The notes: generated by a model from the sequence alone, not told the origin. Shown: positions 12,349-23,515, numbered from the stretch's first letter. The stretch: 64,000 bases of DNA from Torymus aiolomorphi (GCA_036365515.1 CM070876.1:93939300-94003299); one strand, 5' to 3'. Program-made: numbers and translations.

Positions 12349-12585
12349 CACTGAAAAAAAAATTCTATTTTCAAATAAATATTTATTTGAATACTACTAT
12401 ATAAATATTTATTTAAATTAAAACAATATTTATTCAAATTTAAAAAATATTCATTTAAATTAAAAAATTAATTTTGATTTGAGTAAATATTTATTAAATT
12501 TAAATGAATATTGTTTTAATTTAAATAAATATTTATATAGTAGTATTCAAATAAATATTTATTTGAAAATAGAATTTTTTCAGTG
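12349..12585. mobile_element. 237-bp palindromic MITE with TA target duplication
   Basis: The termini CACTGAAAAA and TTTTTCAGTG are inverted repeats that extend about 100 bp inward, so almost the whole element is one palindrome of very AT-rich DNA (ATTTAAAT and AAATATTTATTT words). A TA dinucleotide flanks both ends (12347-12348, 12586-12587). It encodes nothing. Removing it and one TA makes the RNase H reading frame continuous, which fixes its borders. TA duplication points to a Tc1/mariner-type transposase acting in trans. Confidence 0.9.
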
Positions 12586-12587
12586 TA

Positions 12588-13813
12588 GTGGTTGCCAAAT
12601 GTTGCCAGCGCGTTTTTCGAGGGCTGCTCCCATTTTGTTGTCTGAGGCATCCGTCTTGAGGCGCAACTCTGCATTTTCTTTCGGAAAGGCGAAGAACATG
12701 AGATTGACAATGTCCTCCTTGCTCTTCTAGAATGCGGCTTTGGCTTCCTCGGTCCAGGGAACCGAGCGTTTATCTTTTTTCTTGGCACCTCTTAAAAACT
12801 CGTTCAACGGGTGCTGCGTTAGCTAGTAGGCGCCTGTAACTGTTCACGATGCCTAAGAATGAACGCAGGTCTTGGATTGTCTGCGGGAGAGGAAATTCTC
12901 GAATAGCCTTGACCTTCTCTGGGTTCGGCTTGAAGCCATTTGGCGTGATGAGATGGCCCAAGAAGACCAGTTCCGCGACGCCGAACCTGCCTTTTTCCAT
13001 GTTGACTTGCAGCTCGTACTCATTGAGACGCGACAGTACTAAGTCTAGGTGTTGCTTGTGTTTTTCTTCCGAAGTGGAAGCGATGAGGATGTCATCTAAA
13101 TAGACGAACACAAAGTCTAGGTCGCCTAGCGCTGAGTTAATGTACCGCAGAAAGGTCTGCGAAGCATTGCGGAATCCAAATGTCATGATTGGGAACTCGT
13201 AGAGTCCGAAAGCTGTGATAACAGCCGTCTTGGGCTCGTCCTCTGGAGCTATCGGTATTTGGTGATAGGCTTGACGCAAATCCAGAGCCGAGAAGATGCA
13301 CTTGTCATGAAGCAAGGTCATACAATCGTGCATGTGCGGAATTGGGTAGCGGTCTGGAACTGTAACCGTATTTAATTTGTGATAGTCGATGCAAGGACGC
13401 CATTTGCCATCCTTTTTAGGTTCCATGTGTAATGGACTGGCCTAAGGACTGTTTGACGGACGGCAGATGTCCAGCTCACACCATTTGTGAAATTCGGTTT
13501 TTGCTGCCTTGAGTTTGACAGGTGAGAGGCGCCGAGCGCTCTGCGAGACTGGCGGTCCTGTGGTTAGTATGTTGTGAAAAACTTCTCGTTTCTTAACGGC
13601 TCGGAACTGAGCTGGTCCGAAGACGTTGGGGTATTTGTTGATGATGTCTGCGTATTTGTCGTTCGGTGCTAGAAACGAAATCTGAAAAGATTGCACTGCT
13701 TTGACAAATGCAGGTGCGTATGTGAACTGTTTACCATCTACCAGCCTCTTGAGTTTGAGATCAGGTAGGAGGGGGTAGTGAGTCCTCACAAGCCGCTCCA
13801 ATTGGCGGTCCAT
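12588..13813 (-). pseudogene. gypsy pol: reverse transcriptase and start of RNase H
   Basis: The frame 13813-13442 carries the run-in to RT (NKYPNVFGPAQF). An in-frame TAG at about 13442 stands where relatives have the Trp of SPWASP. The frame 13426-12770 holds the main RT domain: [13 protein letters not shown], the [12 protein letters not shown] block and an intact [10 protein letters not shown] catalytic box, then the thumb ([13 protein letters not shown]). RNase H begins at about 12770 with one more stop near 12730 and includes the LKTDASD motif near 12660 before the MITE. Confidence 0.88.
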
Positions 13814-14376
13814 TTTTTATATTTGCTCCTGCATTCGTTCCTCTCTCGACCTCAAGAGGTCTTCTAAACTTCCTGCCGCAAAGGTACTGCTTGAGGGTGC
13901 GTTCGTCACTTGACCAGGGTTGGGCTGTTTGGCAGTGGCACCTGTGTTGATGAAGGGTGTGTAGGAGTTGCTGGTCGATTGCTGGTTGTGAATCCCATTA
14001 TCAAAAAGGCTGTTTGTGGCACCCGGCGACTGATGAGCGCTAAAATTGAGTGGCTGCTGTCCGGTTGCAGTACCGGCGAAGTCAAGCAAGTCGAAGGCGG
14101 TCGTCGAGTGGTGCTGGGCAGCAAAATGTTCTGAAGTTGGTAGAGTAGGCGCTTCCGTTTTCGTGTCAGTGGGCCGAGTTTGTGTCTGAGTGTCTCCACT
14201 GGATGTGGATGACTGTTCTCGTTAGGGTTGCCTGGATGATTTGTTTTGTTAACGGGAGAGTGTTGCATCATGTTGGCAGCTAAAAGAGCTCTTCTTGAGC
14301 TGCGGCTAGTGTGGGAGGCTAGGTTAGGATCCTGCACGAGTGAATCCAGCAGCGCTTTTAATTCCCGTTGGCTCAT
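13814..14376 (-). pseudogene. gag remnant of the gypsy element
   Basis: Two overlapping frames (14376-13906 and 14089-13817) give Ser/Pro/Asn-rich sequence beginning MSQRELKALLDSL. There is no capsid core, zinc knuckle or protease between here and RT, only about 560 bp where related elements have well over 1 kb. An internal deletion is inferred. Confidence 0.5.
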
Positions 14377-15910
14377 TTACGAGAAAATGCAGAGGCACAT
14401 CTCATTATAAATAGTCCAGACAAAGTTACAAAATTGTTAAAAGGTTAAAGAGATATGTACTCGCAGGTACATACATAAGTACAAAAAAATGTTTGTCTGA
14501 CTCGTACATAATAACCGTAAAGTGAAGAGAAGGAATTAAGGTAAAAATTAAAAATAAGTATTTTTAGACCAAGTGTAAACCCAGAGGGTGATAATTACCC
14601 CCTGGGTTTATTGAGAATACTCGTAGAGGGTAATGAAAAAAAAATGTTTGATCTCTCCTAAGAAGTCTCAGAGTGCGCCTAAATTAACTTACGCCGTTGC
14701 ATATTACAAGCTCCCTGGTTAGTGCTCGCAGGCACAAACAATGATTTCGTAGGCTATAACCTTTTTAGCCTATGTTAGCCTATGCTAAAACTTAAATCTA
14801 TAAGGTTACTGGTGGCGCGTAAATTTGTTGAAATCGCAAAAATGTGGCCGCGTGTTTCACGAAAAGTTAAATGTTAGACACGTAACTTCGCGCCGGAACG
14901 AGGTTGAAAAAAACAACGCGCGAAAGTCAAAATGGCCGTCAATGTCTCTTAGGACGCGTAACCGATGCGCGTGAATTCGCGGAATTCGAAATCTCGCGAG
15001 TGAACGTGCGCTGAACGACAACAATTTTTGAGACGCGAGAGGCGCAACAAAGGTTCACGAGAAGTGCGCGCAGGGCAACGTGAATTCCCGGAAAGCCGGG
15101 AGAGAGTAAACACTATTCGGAAATCGCGCTTTAGAACGAATCGACTGTTGCCGCGTACCAAGTACGTGAGTTTAATGCGCGTTCACTGGATTTTTTTGTA
15201 CCGCACGCATACCTTGACGCAATGAAGAGATCGTTGCTGCGAGACGAGGTGTCTCGTAGACGATGTCTAGGCTGCTGCTGAAGACCTTACGTTGCTCGAC
15301 GGGTGCGTTAGAGGGGCGCCGGTAAAGGTGGCTTCACGCACGGACGCATCCGGAGATCTGCTGCGAAAAGATGTGCTGAGAAGTTGATGTCCACGCGGTG
15401 CTCGACAGATGCGTTTGAAGGCGCCGGTGACGGTGGCTTCACGCAAGTGCGCACCTGGAGATCTGCAGCGATCGCCGAAGTGCTCCGGAGAAACTCGACG
15501 AGGTGTTGGCTGCGGCGGCGAAGAATAAGTTGGTGGCGATGTGCCGGTACAGTTACGGTGGATTCTTCGAATCGCGCGTGTGCGCCGGCGTGCCAGCACG
15601 CACACCGCGTAAGTTAATCCAGTTTTTCCCGTATGCGCCGGCGTGCCTGCACGCATATGAGAGAGCGACGAGAGAAGGTCTCTGTGTTCGTAAGAACACT
15701 CACAACCGCTCGAGAATGCTTTACTCTTCGCGACTCGAGAGTGCGCGAAGAAGTAAGAAAAAAAGAAGAAGGCGGTGTCTTTGTGTGCGCTGGCGTGCCA
15801 GCATGCACACAATGAAGTCGGTACGCCGGCGAGACTGTGCCGCTGCCCTGGAATGAACCCGTGTAGATGAGGGGCGTTCAGGAGTTGCATCAGGTCTGGT
15901 GGAGATGCGT
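14377..15910 (-). other. long leader of the gypsy element with internal direct repeats
   Basis: No conserved protein is seen. A 70-bp imperfect direct repeat occurs at about 15293-15365 and 15400-15470 (core GGTGGCTTCACGCA). The word GGCGTGCC(T/A)GCACGC recurs near 15587, 15641 and 15790. The open frame 15929-15267 on the minus strand starts in the primer-binding site and looks fortuitous. Confidence 0.55.
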
Positions 15911-15928
15911 CCGGAGTCGGGATCACCA
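15911..15928 (-). promoter_or_regulatory. tRNA primer-binding site
   Basis: The minus strand reads TGGTGATCCCGACTCCGG one base inside the 5' LTR end. The complement ends in CCA, like a tRNA 3' end. The matching tRNA was not identified. Confidence 0.7.
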
Positions 15929-15929
15929 A

Positions 15930-16120
15930 TGTAGGAAGTGGTGAGGTCGTGGAATGAGAGATGCTCCTCCTACTTAATATACTTTATTGACTCCTCTCTC
16001 TGGCGTGACTGCCTCGTGTGGAGGTCAGTGCGGATCTTGGCGGCGACGTCGGCGGCGCTCGCTCACAGCATCGTTGCTCTCTCTCTCCCCGACACTACGT
16101 AGTACCGCCACCTATCGGTG

Positions 16121-16122
<2 letters not shown>
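15930..16122 (-). repeat. 5' LTR of the gypsy element, outer end lost
   Basis: Matches the LTR at 9839-10040 along about 190 bp. The outermost roughly 10 bases (TGTGGGACCC on the minus strand) are replaced by the TA repeat that follows. Confidence 0.85.

Positions 16123-16170
<48 letters not shown>
16123..16170. repeat. (TA)n microsatellite
   Basis: TA repeat bordering the LTR. The non-coding stretch 16171-16524 follows it and contains one more ATTATTTCTTTAGTCA word (16398). Confidence 0.93.
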
Positions 16171-16174
<4 letters not shown>

Positions 16175-16521
16175 AATATATGAAACGCTAGTATCTGGGA
16201 CTTTTCGTGTACGTAATGCCATCTTCTGCGATTGTCGAGTGACTTCCAGTCAGCCTGGAAGACTTCTATACGTAACGCTATATGCCTTAAGCTAACTGTC
16301 ACAACATAAAAACATTACTTTTTTAGTTATTTTCTCATATTACCGGTACTAAAAGCGGGCGCCGCAGGCCCCCTGCGGATCACAACACACTTAGGGTCAT
16401 TATTTCTTTAGTCAAGCATCAAATTCCCCTCTTAAAGGCTTATTTCACAACATGTGTAAGACACTGTTGTGAAACCCACTTTACTTTTTCTCATGGAGTC
16501 CCAGAAATTACACATACACTC

Positions 16522-16524
<3 letters not shown>

Positions 16525-16613
<89 letters not shown>
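16525..16613. repeat. (TA)n microsatellite
   Basis: About 44 TA units, ending 11 bp from the presumed splice donor of the polymerase gene. Confidence 0.95.
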
Positions 16614-16618
<5 letters not shown>

Positions 16619-16624
16619 CTATAC

Positions 16625-19033
16625 CTCAGTGTACTTTAGCATTGCATCCCACGTTAATCGAGGTGTCGTATAGTAATGAGCAGAATCCAAAGCATAAGCC
16701 TGAAGACAGTTCTTTCTGAAATTTTCGAAAACTTCAGCCAATTGTATTACATCGGTTTTCAGATACAAGTCCGAATATTGTCCAAGATCTTGAATGTTAA
16801 ACATCTGCCATACTTTTTCGGCATGTTCATAATCATCATCGCTGACATGACTTTGATACAAGCTACTGAAGAAATCATCTTTCGAAGGAAGATTGAATTC
16901 TTTGAGTTTTTCGAATGATGAAACGTAATCATGTGGGAAAACTCCTTTCCTCTTCAATAGCATAATCTGTTCAATAGAGAATCCGTCATCTTGTTTAAAA
17001 GATTTTTCAAGAATAGGAAGATTCTCTAAATATGACGCTAACTTGTCCAAGGAAGAATCCATAAACCTGAATGAATCGATGAACCGCAGGTTTATGTCTG
17101 TACCTTCCACAAACTTAGTAAAAGATACATATCTTTCTTTAGTTTGCGGTAACAAATAAACTCGACCAGCAAAACAGGTTGCGACCTCTTTAATAAAGAG
17201 ATGTGAGTCATAACCACTTAAATTGTGGAAAACTATGGGAATAGTTGAATCTTGATAGCTAATATTACATGAACTATGTGCAGGACTTCGGTATCAGTAA
17301 ATCATATAATTTATCAATATTACATTATAACATTTTACTAAAAATACAATTAAATACTCATTTTACCGTGAAGTGGCAGTGATCACGAACTTTCTGGTCC
17401 GTTTCAGAAAATGATTTCTGACAAATATGACATAGTTGAGCAGTACTAAACTGGATTTTCTCCTCAAGCGGCATATTTTTCACAGGCTTTGGATACTTGT
17501 ACATTTCTTCTAATTTTAAAGCCAGAGAGTGAAGGCTCATCACGAACCACTTAGCCGGAGATTCGTCTTTTTCTTTTTCTCGCCTATAGCATTTATACTT
17601 CGACAAGCTGTCATCATAGCTACATTTTACAAAGAAGCCCACACTAAATGGCTCATGGTCCTGATAAGCACGTTCGTGATCATGGGCTTCCTTCAGCAGG
17701 CACTCAAGATCTGTGTAAATAATCATTGGTACTTGATTCTTATTGGAAAAGTTCTTAAACTGTAATATATGATCCTTTTTTGTAGGAAGTAAAATTTTAC
17801 ATTCATTTATATCTGAACAGTCAATAGTATGCTTTGTTAGCTTTTCGTTTGACCAGAAAAAATGCAAGCATCGGTCACAGATATAGGCTTTACTTTTATG
17901 AGAAGATATCTGACTTCGTACGAGTCTTGATAAATCTTTTATCCATACATAATGATTTTTAAATACTATGTCAGTGTCGTCAAGAGGCTCGTCATCTTCC
18001 TCCTAGTCTACATAATGACTTTCCACAAGAAGTAAATTAACTTGCTTTTCTTTCTTACAAGATGTCAAGTGTCGCGGTAAGACGTCAACATTTTTTTCTT
18101 TTTTCTTCAAATAATAGACATTTACCGAAACATCATTTTATTTCTCGAATTTGTTAATGGTTTAGGATCTACAGGACATTCGATTCCTTGAAAGTCGAGT
18201 TCATCTTTATATGAAACATATGTCATTACTCGATTTGAATTTATACTAACAGGATGTAATGCTGATAGAACAGATCATTTAAAACATTCATCATCATCGT
18301 TTTTAACGTTAATGCAAGCCTCTTTTTTCTTGATAAATGGGGGAAAATCTGTATAAGTGCTTCCCCTCATTGGATTAAACTTACAAATATTTATAACTAA
18401 ATTTAAAATAGATTTAAGTGACCAACTTGATTCTCGCTCTTGAAATTCTTCCATTTGCACGTCGATAGGGTGCTGCACATTCACAACAAACCACTCATTT
18501 AAGTCAGTTGTTGAATACATCGGCGTTGTCTTCGTATTAAAGTACATGATATCTCTAGTTTCTTCATCATTTTTCATCAATCGATATTCAGCTGCAAAAA
18601 CTGTGTTAACTTTCAGAGCAGAATGCTTCTCAAGAGCTTCATTTACTTTAAGAATAAACTGTTTTTTAGTATCTCTCATGAAAGTTAATAGGTCGAGATG
18701 TTTTTAGTTGGTTTTCGCACCTATTCTTATTCTATTTTCAAAAACCGAATGAATATCATCCCACACAACATTATCTTCATGTAACTCGCGGTCTACTCGA
18801 CATTCACATAACAAGTTCCGAACAGTGTTAATGAGAGCAATAGCGGCTTGATGTTTTTGCTTGTCAGATATTTTTAAATTATTTGTAGTACGTAATGAAT
18901 ATTGAGTTGATTGTATAGCATTATAACAGTACTCCAACCAAGTATCAATGTCGTTTTCATCGACGTCACCAGTCAAAGATGCTTGATATAACTTCCATAG
19001 CTTATTAGCAGTCTCTCTTAAGTTCTCAGCCAT
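16625..19033 (-). pseudogene. protein-primed family-B DNA polymerase, N-terminal exon(s)
   Basis: I start at the ATG at 19033 (MAENLRETANKLWKLYQ). Blocks in order: 19033-18704; 18679-18275, with the family phrase NPMRGSTYTDFP; a Cys/His-rich stretch (YICDRCLHFF) from about 17900; an exonuclease-like motif (IIYTDLECLL); an HNH-like zinc box (CHICQKSF...RDHCHF) at about 17365-17420; and 17155-16625 (DLGQYSDLYLKTDVIQLAEVF). Stops at 18704, 18275 (TGA at a Trp position), about 18150 and about 18005, plus a roughly 70-bp interruption at 17290-17357, make it a pseudogene. Coding resumes before 17155, up to about 17285. Confidence 0.85.
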
Positions 19034-20320
19034 GTTCAACTGCTTCGGATCACTTCAAGAAACGAAATGAGTTTTATAAGTCTCAGTACCTCCTTTTAAA
19101 GAGAAGATATCGATTATTATTGATTGTTTCGACCGAGAGGTGGCATAGTTAGTCACACGATATGTTTTTGAACTAGAATATTCGACTGCTGTGAGCAGTA
19201 GACTAATTCTTTTTTCTTCCAAGTACAACTTCTTTATTTGTAAGTAGTAACGTGACGGCTGCTAATATCATGAGAAAACCCACTCATGCAAATTTTACGA
19301 TGTTACTTCGACTGCTCGGAGCAGCAAACTGACTTTTCCTCTCAAATGCTCCTCCTTTTATATTAAAATTATTGAAGCTCCAAGCCTCATTCGCTTCTCC
19401 GCTCTCGTTCGAGAGCACTCACAACAGTTGCAGCAGTCGCAGCGGTTGCAGCGGTCGCAGCGTTCGCAGCAGCAATCGTTGAACCTCAAAGGCTTAACAA
19501 ATGATCGTTGAAAGACGCAGCGCAGAATGGTTTACGCAAAAATATGTTTGATTGAGCACAAATAAGGAGTCGCATAACGCGTAAAAACCTTAACATAGAT
19601 AGTATAGAAAGCGCTCATAATCAACCAACGGAAAACATTTGCTGAGAAAGCAAACATATACAACAGTTAAATGTATGTAACATTGCTCAGAAATTCTTTT
19701 ATTCATGCTTACATATAGACATATGAGAATAAAATATTTTATGAGGCAATTTAAAATCAGTAAATATTACAAAGAGAGTATAAACAATAAATTAAAAAGA
19801 GCATAAAACATCTATTACACACAAATAGCTTCTCTCATCAAATAAGTTATCTGCCAATGAATTTAACACAAGTTATACAACTTATTAGTATATTGAGAAA
19901 ATAAGAATATAGTAATGGTTACTGAGCTGGCTGAATATTAATAATTACTATAAACTTCAATGATTAACAAATCAAGTTAGAAAACTTTATATGTTAGTAA
20001 GCGAAATATTGTTAAATATGTTTAAACGTGTGCGGAAGCATAATACATATGCACTCCAAAGCATAATGCATTTGTATGTATAAGTATATTCAAGCATATT
20101 TCATATATATGCATATTTTAACTGCTCCGAAAGAGAGAGAGAGAGATTTTCTTTACTGACAGCGATGACGTGGTGCGTTAAAGAGTGATAGCGGGGAGGC
20201 ACTCTCGTAAAATGACGAACGCTAGCGCACGCTCGTTATATTTATAACTTCAGTGTCTCTGCCCCCTCCATGAATTTTAATCCATCCAACGCGTGGGCGG
20301 CGACACCGGCACGCGAACAG
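19034..20320. other. intergenic AT-rich DNA
   Basis: No gene recognised. A short GCAGCGGTTGCAG-type repeat lies at 19425-19475 and a GA run at about 20130-20142. Confidence 0.6.
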
Positions 20321-20324
20321 ATCG

Positions 20325-20360
20325 TATAAAAGTACGGAGCGTCCACGAGTTCGGCACAGT
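20325..20360 (+). promoter_or_regulatory. TATA box and initiator of the proline-rich gene
   Basis: TATAAAAG begins at 20325. A CACAGTTAG initiator-like word lies 33 bp downstream with its A at 20358. The implied 5' leader is only about 32 nt, like that of histone genes. Confidence 0.65.
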
Positions 20361-20389
20361 TAGCAAAGACAGTTACTCCAGACTCCAGT

Positions 20390-20941
20390 ATGGAACGATC
20401 ATTTATAAGTAACGAAGAACTGATGGAAGACATTCAACGTCATTTGGCGGCGTTGGAGAATTGGGGCGTTGTAGAGGAGATCAACCTTAGTAGTTGGTCT
20501 CCTTCCTATTCCCCAGGACCAGCACCACCAACGCCCGAGCTTGTACCGCCTCCACCATCGGAATGGTTGGGCGGCGGAACGTTGTCACCGGAGCCCGCAT
20601 CGCAAACACCATTGAACTCACCACTCAAGTTCGATGCGTGGCTCATGGGCTTGGAATCGCCTAACAGCGCGACATCAACGTTCGCCCACCCATCTACATC
20701 ACCATCACCGCTGCCAACACCACCACCTCTTTTGTCGCCGCTGTACAAGACATCGCCGCCTCCGCCACCAGCCTCGCCAGACTTTATACTGCTCTACAAC
20801 CCTGTAGAGCGGATGTATTATGAAGTGCCGGCAGAAAATATTCAGCTAGTTGACGGAGTACGACCGCTGGTGGGAAACGTCGGTGAAATCGAGGTAATAG
20901 ACGCTGAGGTTATTGTGTTCAAGTCATCGCCCGAAATGTAA
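20390..20941 (+). CDS. 183-aa proline-rich protein with histone-type mRNA 3' end
   Basis: An intact intronless reading frame. The N-terminus (MERSFISNEELMEDIQRHL) looks helical and acidic. Residues 37-130 are rich in Pro, Ser and Thr, with runs such as PPPLLSPL and PPPPPAS. The C-terminus is non-repetitive (LYNPVERMYYEVPAENIQL, then EIEVIDAEVIVF). No signal peptide or transmembrane segment is seen. The ATG follows a TATA box by 65 bp, and the stop is followed after 27 nt by a consensus histone stem-loop. A broken relative lies at 22864-23462 (shared PPLLSPL and a similar layout). I do not recognise the family. The promoter and 3' end suggest S-phase or early-embryo expression; this is inference. 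Confidence 0.7.
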   Translation: MERSFISNEELMEDIQRHLAALENWGVVEEINLSSWSPSYSPGPAPPTPELVPPPPSEWLGGGTLSPEPASQTPLNSPLKFDAWLMGLESPNSATSTFAHPSTSPSPLPTPPPLLSPLYKTSPPPPPASPDFILLYNPVERMYYEVPAENIQLVDGVRPLVGNVGEIEVIDAEVIVFKSSPEM

Positions 20942-20968
20942 ATGAAGACGTCAATTTTAAAAATAATC

Positions 20969-20984
20969 GGCCCTTTTAAGGGCC
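20969..20984 (+). terminator. histone-type 3' stem-loop (SL1)
   Basis: GGCCCTTTTAAGGGCC: a perfect six-pair stem with a TTTA loop, which fits the replication-dependent histone consensus. It is followed by ACAAATATTTTAAA, a tail also seen after SL5. An AATAAA occurs later, at about 21066, so a polyadenylated form is also possible. Confidence 0.75.
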
Positions 20985-22330
20985 ACAAATATTTTAAACG
21001 TTTGAATAATTATTTATATTTTAATTATATTTTTCTTTCCGCGCTTATACTTATAATTTATACGGAATAAAAACTTATATTTCGTTATTTATATTTATAT
21101 ACATTGAAAGTTTGAGCACTGAGCACTAATTATAAATTCAAGTCTATATTTTCTGTGATCAACCAGCTGTCCGAAAAACCCCGTTGAAGTTTATAGAATA
21201 AATACTGAACAAAATTTCACCAATCACGGTAATGAAATGAAATAATTTAAGATATTTCCCTGATCTCATCGCTTATATATAAGGGGGATGATGGTTTGAT
21301 ATATGGAACATTTAAAACATTTACCTATTTACATTGCTCAAAGTATATATTTCATATTAAAAAGATCTACAAAGTTGTAATAACATGAATATTAAAAATT
21401 CTAGAGATATCCTCATAGGCATGTAAGCAGACGGAGATTCATATATTAACATATGCAAACACTTAAGCGCTCGTGATATTACATAAAGAAGTCTCCACTC
21501 TAAAAGATGGTGACACTCACCTGTACAAAACAGTGGTGCCCCTCCACGTAGTGGTGTTACAGTGTACGCGCGTTCTCATGCTCTACACCTTATTTTTCAA
21601 TACATAGCATTAGAAGGTTGCTTGACGTGTGCAGCAAGGTAGTCAATTCTGTGCGGCGATTGAAAAACATGGTGAAAAAAACAATGCGAAATAGTAAGGA
21701 AATGGTTGATGTTTGATCAACAACATTCCAAAATATGAATGAAATAACAGAATCTTTGTATTTAAATTATATTTACGCTGCTAAATGTTAAAAAAAATTA
21801 AGTTGATATATATTTTTTTTATCATTTCTGTGAGTGTTAATAGTTTAATTAAAATAAACCTGATGCATGAACTTAATATAGCTTATAAAAGTCATATAAA
21901 TTTAAAAATTGTTTCTTTAATAGCTTTTTTATGATAATTTTATTTAATACTATCTGAAACAGATTCCTTTCGATTACTTTGATATATGCATTATAATTTA
22001 AACTAATGAAAACAAATTTTCTTAGAATACGATTAAATGTATGAACTCGTTACAGTTATTCAAATCATGTACTATCAATTTAAAATTATATCATAGCTTT
22101 TTAATAATTATTTAATGTGCCTTAAAACTAGAAACTAGCAGAACAATAGATTTCTTGGATTATAAACTCATTATTCACCATATTAATTTAAACTAACTTC
22201 CCTTTGTTTAAAATCATTCTAAAATTCAAGAAATATCGCTTATAAGAGACAGTCTTTGTATATGCATAAAATACTAGTCAATAAAAAACATGCTAGTTCG
22301 TTTTGTCAAATAGACACCGGAACTCGACTT
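20985..22330. other. AT-rich intergenic DNA
   Basis: No gene or repeat family recognised. Confidence 0.6.
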
Positions 22331-22344
22331 CATATCTGAAGCGC

Positions 22345-22640
22345 TGCAAACCGCGAGAGGTGTATGTACACGAGCGAAGAGAGGGGCGTGCGCATCATCG
22401 GCGAGAGTCGTATACGCCAGTGACGTGGGGGATACGCACACCAGCGGTGAGAGGTCTATGTGTGCGCGATGAGGGATACGCACACCAGCGGTGAGAGTGT
22501 ATGTACGCGAGCGAGGAGAGGGCATGCGCGTCATCGGCGAGAGCGCAGAAAGGGACGCGCGCCAGCGGCGGGTGGGAAGTGTGTGCAAGCCACGAGAGGG
22601 GAGGGTGCTTGCACGAACGCGACCGCATTGAAAGCGAAAA
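22345..22640. repeat. GC-rich minisatellite
   Basis: Imperfect repeats built from GATACGCACACCAGCGGTGAG and TGTATGTACGCGAGCGA-type words and GCGCATCATCGGCGAGAG (about 22387 and 22528). They give spurious basic reading frames on both strands. Confidence 0.7.
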
Positions 22641-22669
22641 ATAACGGTCATACGAAAAACGTGGCGCGT

Positions 22670-22673
<4 letters not shown>

Positions 22674-22720
<47 letters not shown>
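22674..22720. repeat. (GA)n microsatellite
   Basis: About 23 GA units, immediately downstream (minus strand) of SL2. Confidence 0.95.
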
Positions 22721-22723
<3 letters not shown>

Positions 22724-22739
22724 TTGAGTTGTTTATGGT

Positions 22740-22755
22740 AGCCCTTAAAAAGGCT
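22740..22755 (-). terminator. histone-type 3' stem-loop (SL2)
   Basis: On the minus strand AGCCTTTTTAAGGGCT: a six-pair stem with one G-T wobble and a TTTA loop, followed directly by ACCATAAAC, which resembles the ACCA after metazoan histone stem-loops. It lies about 110 nt past the last stop of the pseudogene at 22864-23462. Confidence 0.7.
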
Positions 22756-22863
22756 GATTTCAATTTGACGATGATTGCTCATGGCCAAATTACTGGATTA
22801 TCCAGTCAAGTTGGCTTTTTTGTTTCCTGAAACGGTAAAAAACCTTCATAGCTTGTAGTCGTT

Positions 22864-23462
22864 TCAAGCATAAAAGCCGAAGTTTTTTAAAATGCGTACT
22901 CGCTCCTCCTGCTTCATTTCTCTTAGGAAGCATGAAAGGATTAGGTGTTTCCACGCATCGTCCTTCATCTCTACACGCAACTTTTCCAAAGAAGGATTGA
23001 GAATCCTTCTTTGGATGCGTTTCATGAAGTGACAGAGGACGAACGGTCGAGGAAGAATAGGTTACGGGGGTGGATCGGAAGAGAGGGGTGATAGAAGAGG
23101 TGGAACTGCTGGAAACTTAGGTGGAGGGGTGGAGAAGCGTAAGGGCTGTGGAGGTGCTGGAAGAGGCTGTGTTGGGGAGAGAGAGGTGATAAGAGGAGGT
23201 ATTTCTATTGCGTTAGGTGGAGGTGTAGAAAAATGAGGCGAACGAGAAAGAGGCGGAAGAGGCGGATGAGGAGGAGGAGGAGGAGGAGGAGGAGGAGGGA
23301 GGAGGGGGAAGGGGGGGGAGGAGGAGTTCGACCCGATTCAGCCAGAATATGGCGCATCTCGCGCTGATTAATGCCGAGGATTCGCGGCTAATCCTTTCAG
23401 CGACTATTGCGCCGAAGGCTACTCTTCTTAGAGATATGTCTCTTACGCTTTGAACCATCCAT
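22864..23462 (-). pseudogene. relative of the proline-rich gene, disrupted
   Basis: It begins at an ATG (23462) after a strong core promoter with MDGSKRKRHISKKSSLRR, then meets a TGA at 23397. Beyond it, in more than one frame, come HILAESGRTPPPP, a long Pro-rich region (TPPPKFPAVPPLLSPL) and, after a TAA at about 23062, an amphipathic C-terminal block (DDAWKHLILSCFLREM) ending at the TGA at 22864. That block recalls the BESS protein-interaction motif, but this is tentative. The shared PPLLSPL word, promoter and 3' stem-loop link it to the intact gene at 20390. The stops and the GGA microsatellite-like expansion at 23272-23325 indicate decay. Confidence 0.5.
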
Positions 23463-23480
23463 GACGTTTGAGGAAGGCTG

Positions 23481-23515
23481 ACTGATAGTAAGACACGAGC
23501 GCGAGCCTTTTTATA
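23481..23515 (-). promoter_or_regulatory. TATA box and TCAGT initiator
   Basis: On the minus strand TATAAAAAGG (23515-23506) is followed 32 bp later by TATCAGTC (A at 23483). The ATG is 21 bp farther on. The spacing is ideal for an arthropod core promoter. Confidence 0.7.

Larger units (their letters stand above)
9839..16122 (-). mobile_element. Ty3/gypsy LTR retrotransposon, nearly full length, gag/protease deleted
   Basis: Two LTRs in the same orientation bracket a minus-strand pol. The element lies inside the presumed intron of the DNA polymerase pseudogene. Domain order is gag remnant, RT, RNase H, integrase, which is the Ty3/gypsy order. RT and integrase wording recalls the CsRn1/Kabuki group, but that is from memory. 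A MITE and three in-frame stops break pol, and most of gag plus all of protease are missing. Confidence 0.88.

Noticed and set aside
15267..15929. 220-codon open frame on the minus strand in the gypsy leader
   Set aside because: Starts inside the primer-binding site, composition is that of the repeats, and there are open frames on the opposite strand over the same bases.
17290..17357. A clean 68-bp intron in the polymerase gene
   Set aside because: A GTAAAATG donor is present, but no AG acceptor restores the frame; a small insertion is as likely.
22274..22763. Long minus-strand frames of 122-125 codons
   Set aside because: They read through a minisatellite and a (GA)n run; repeat composition explains them.
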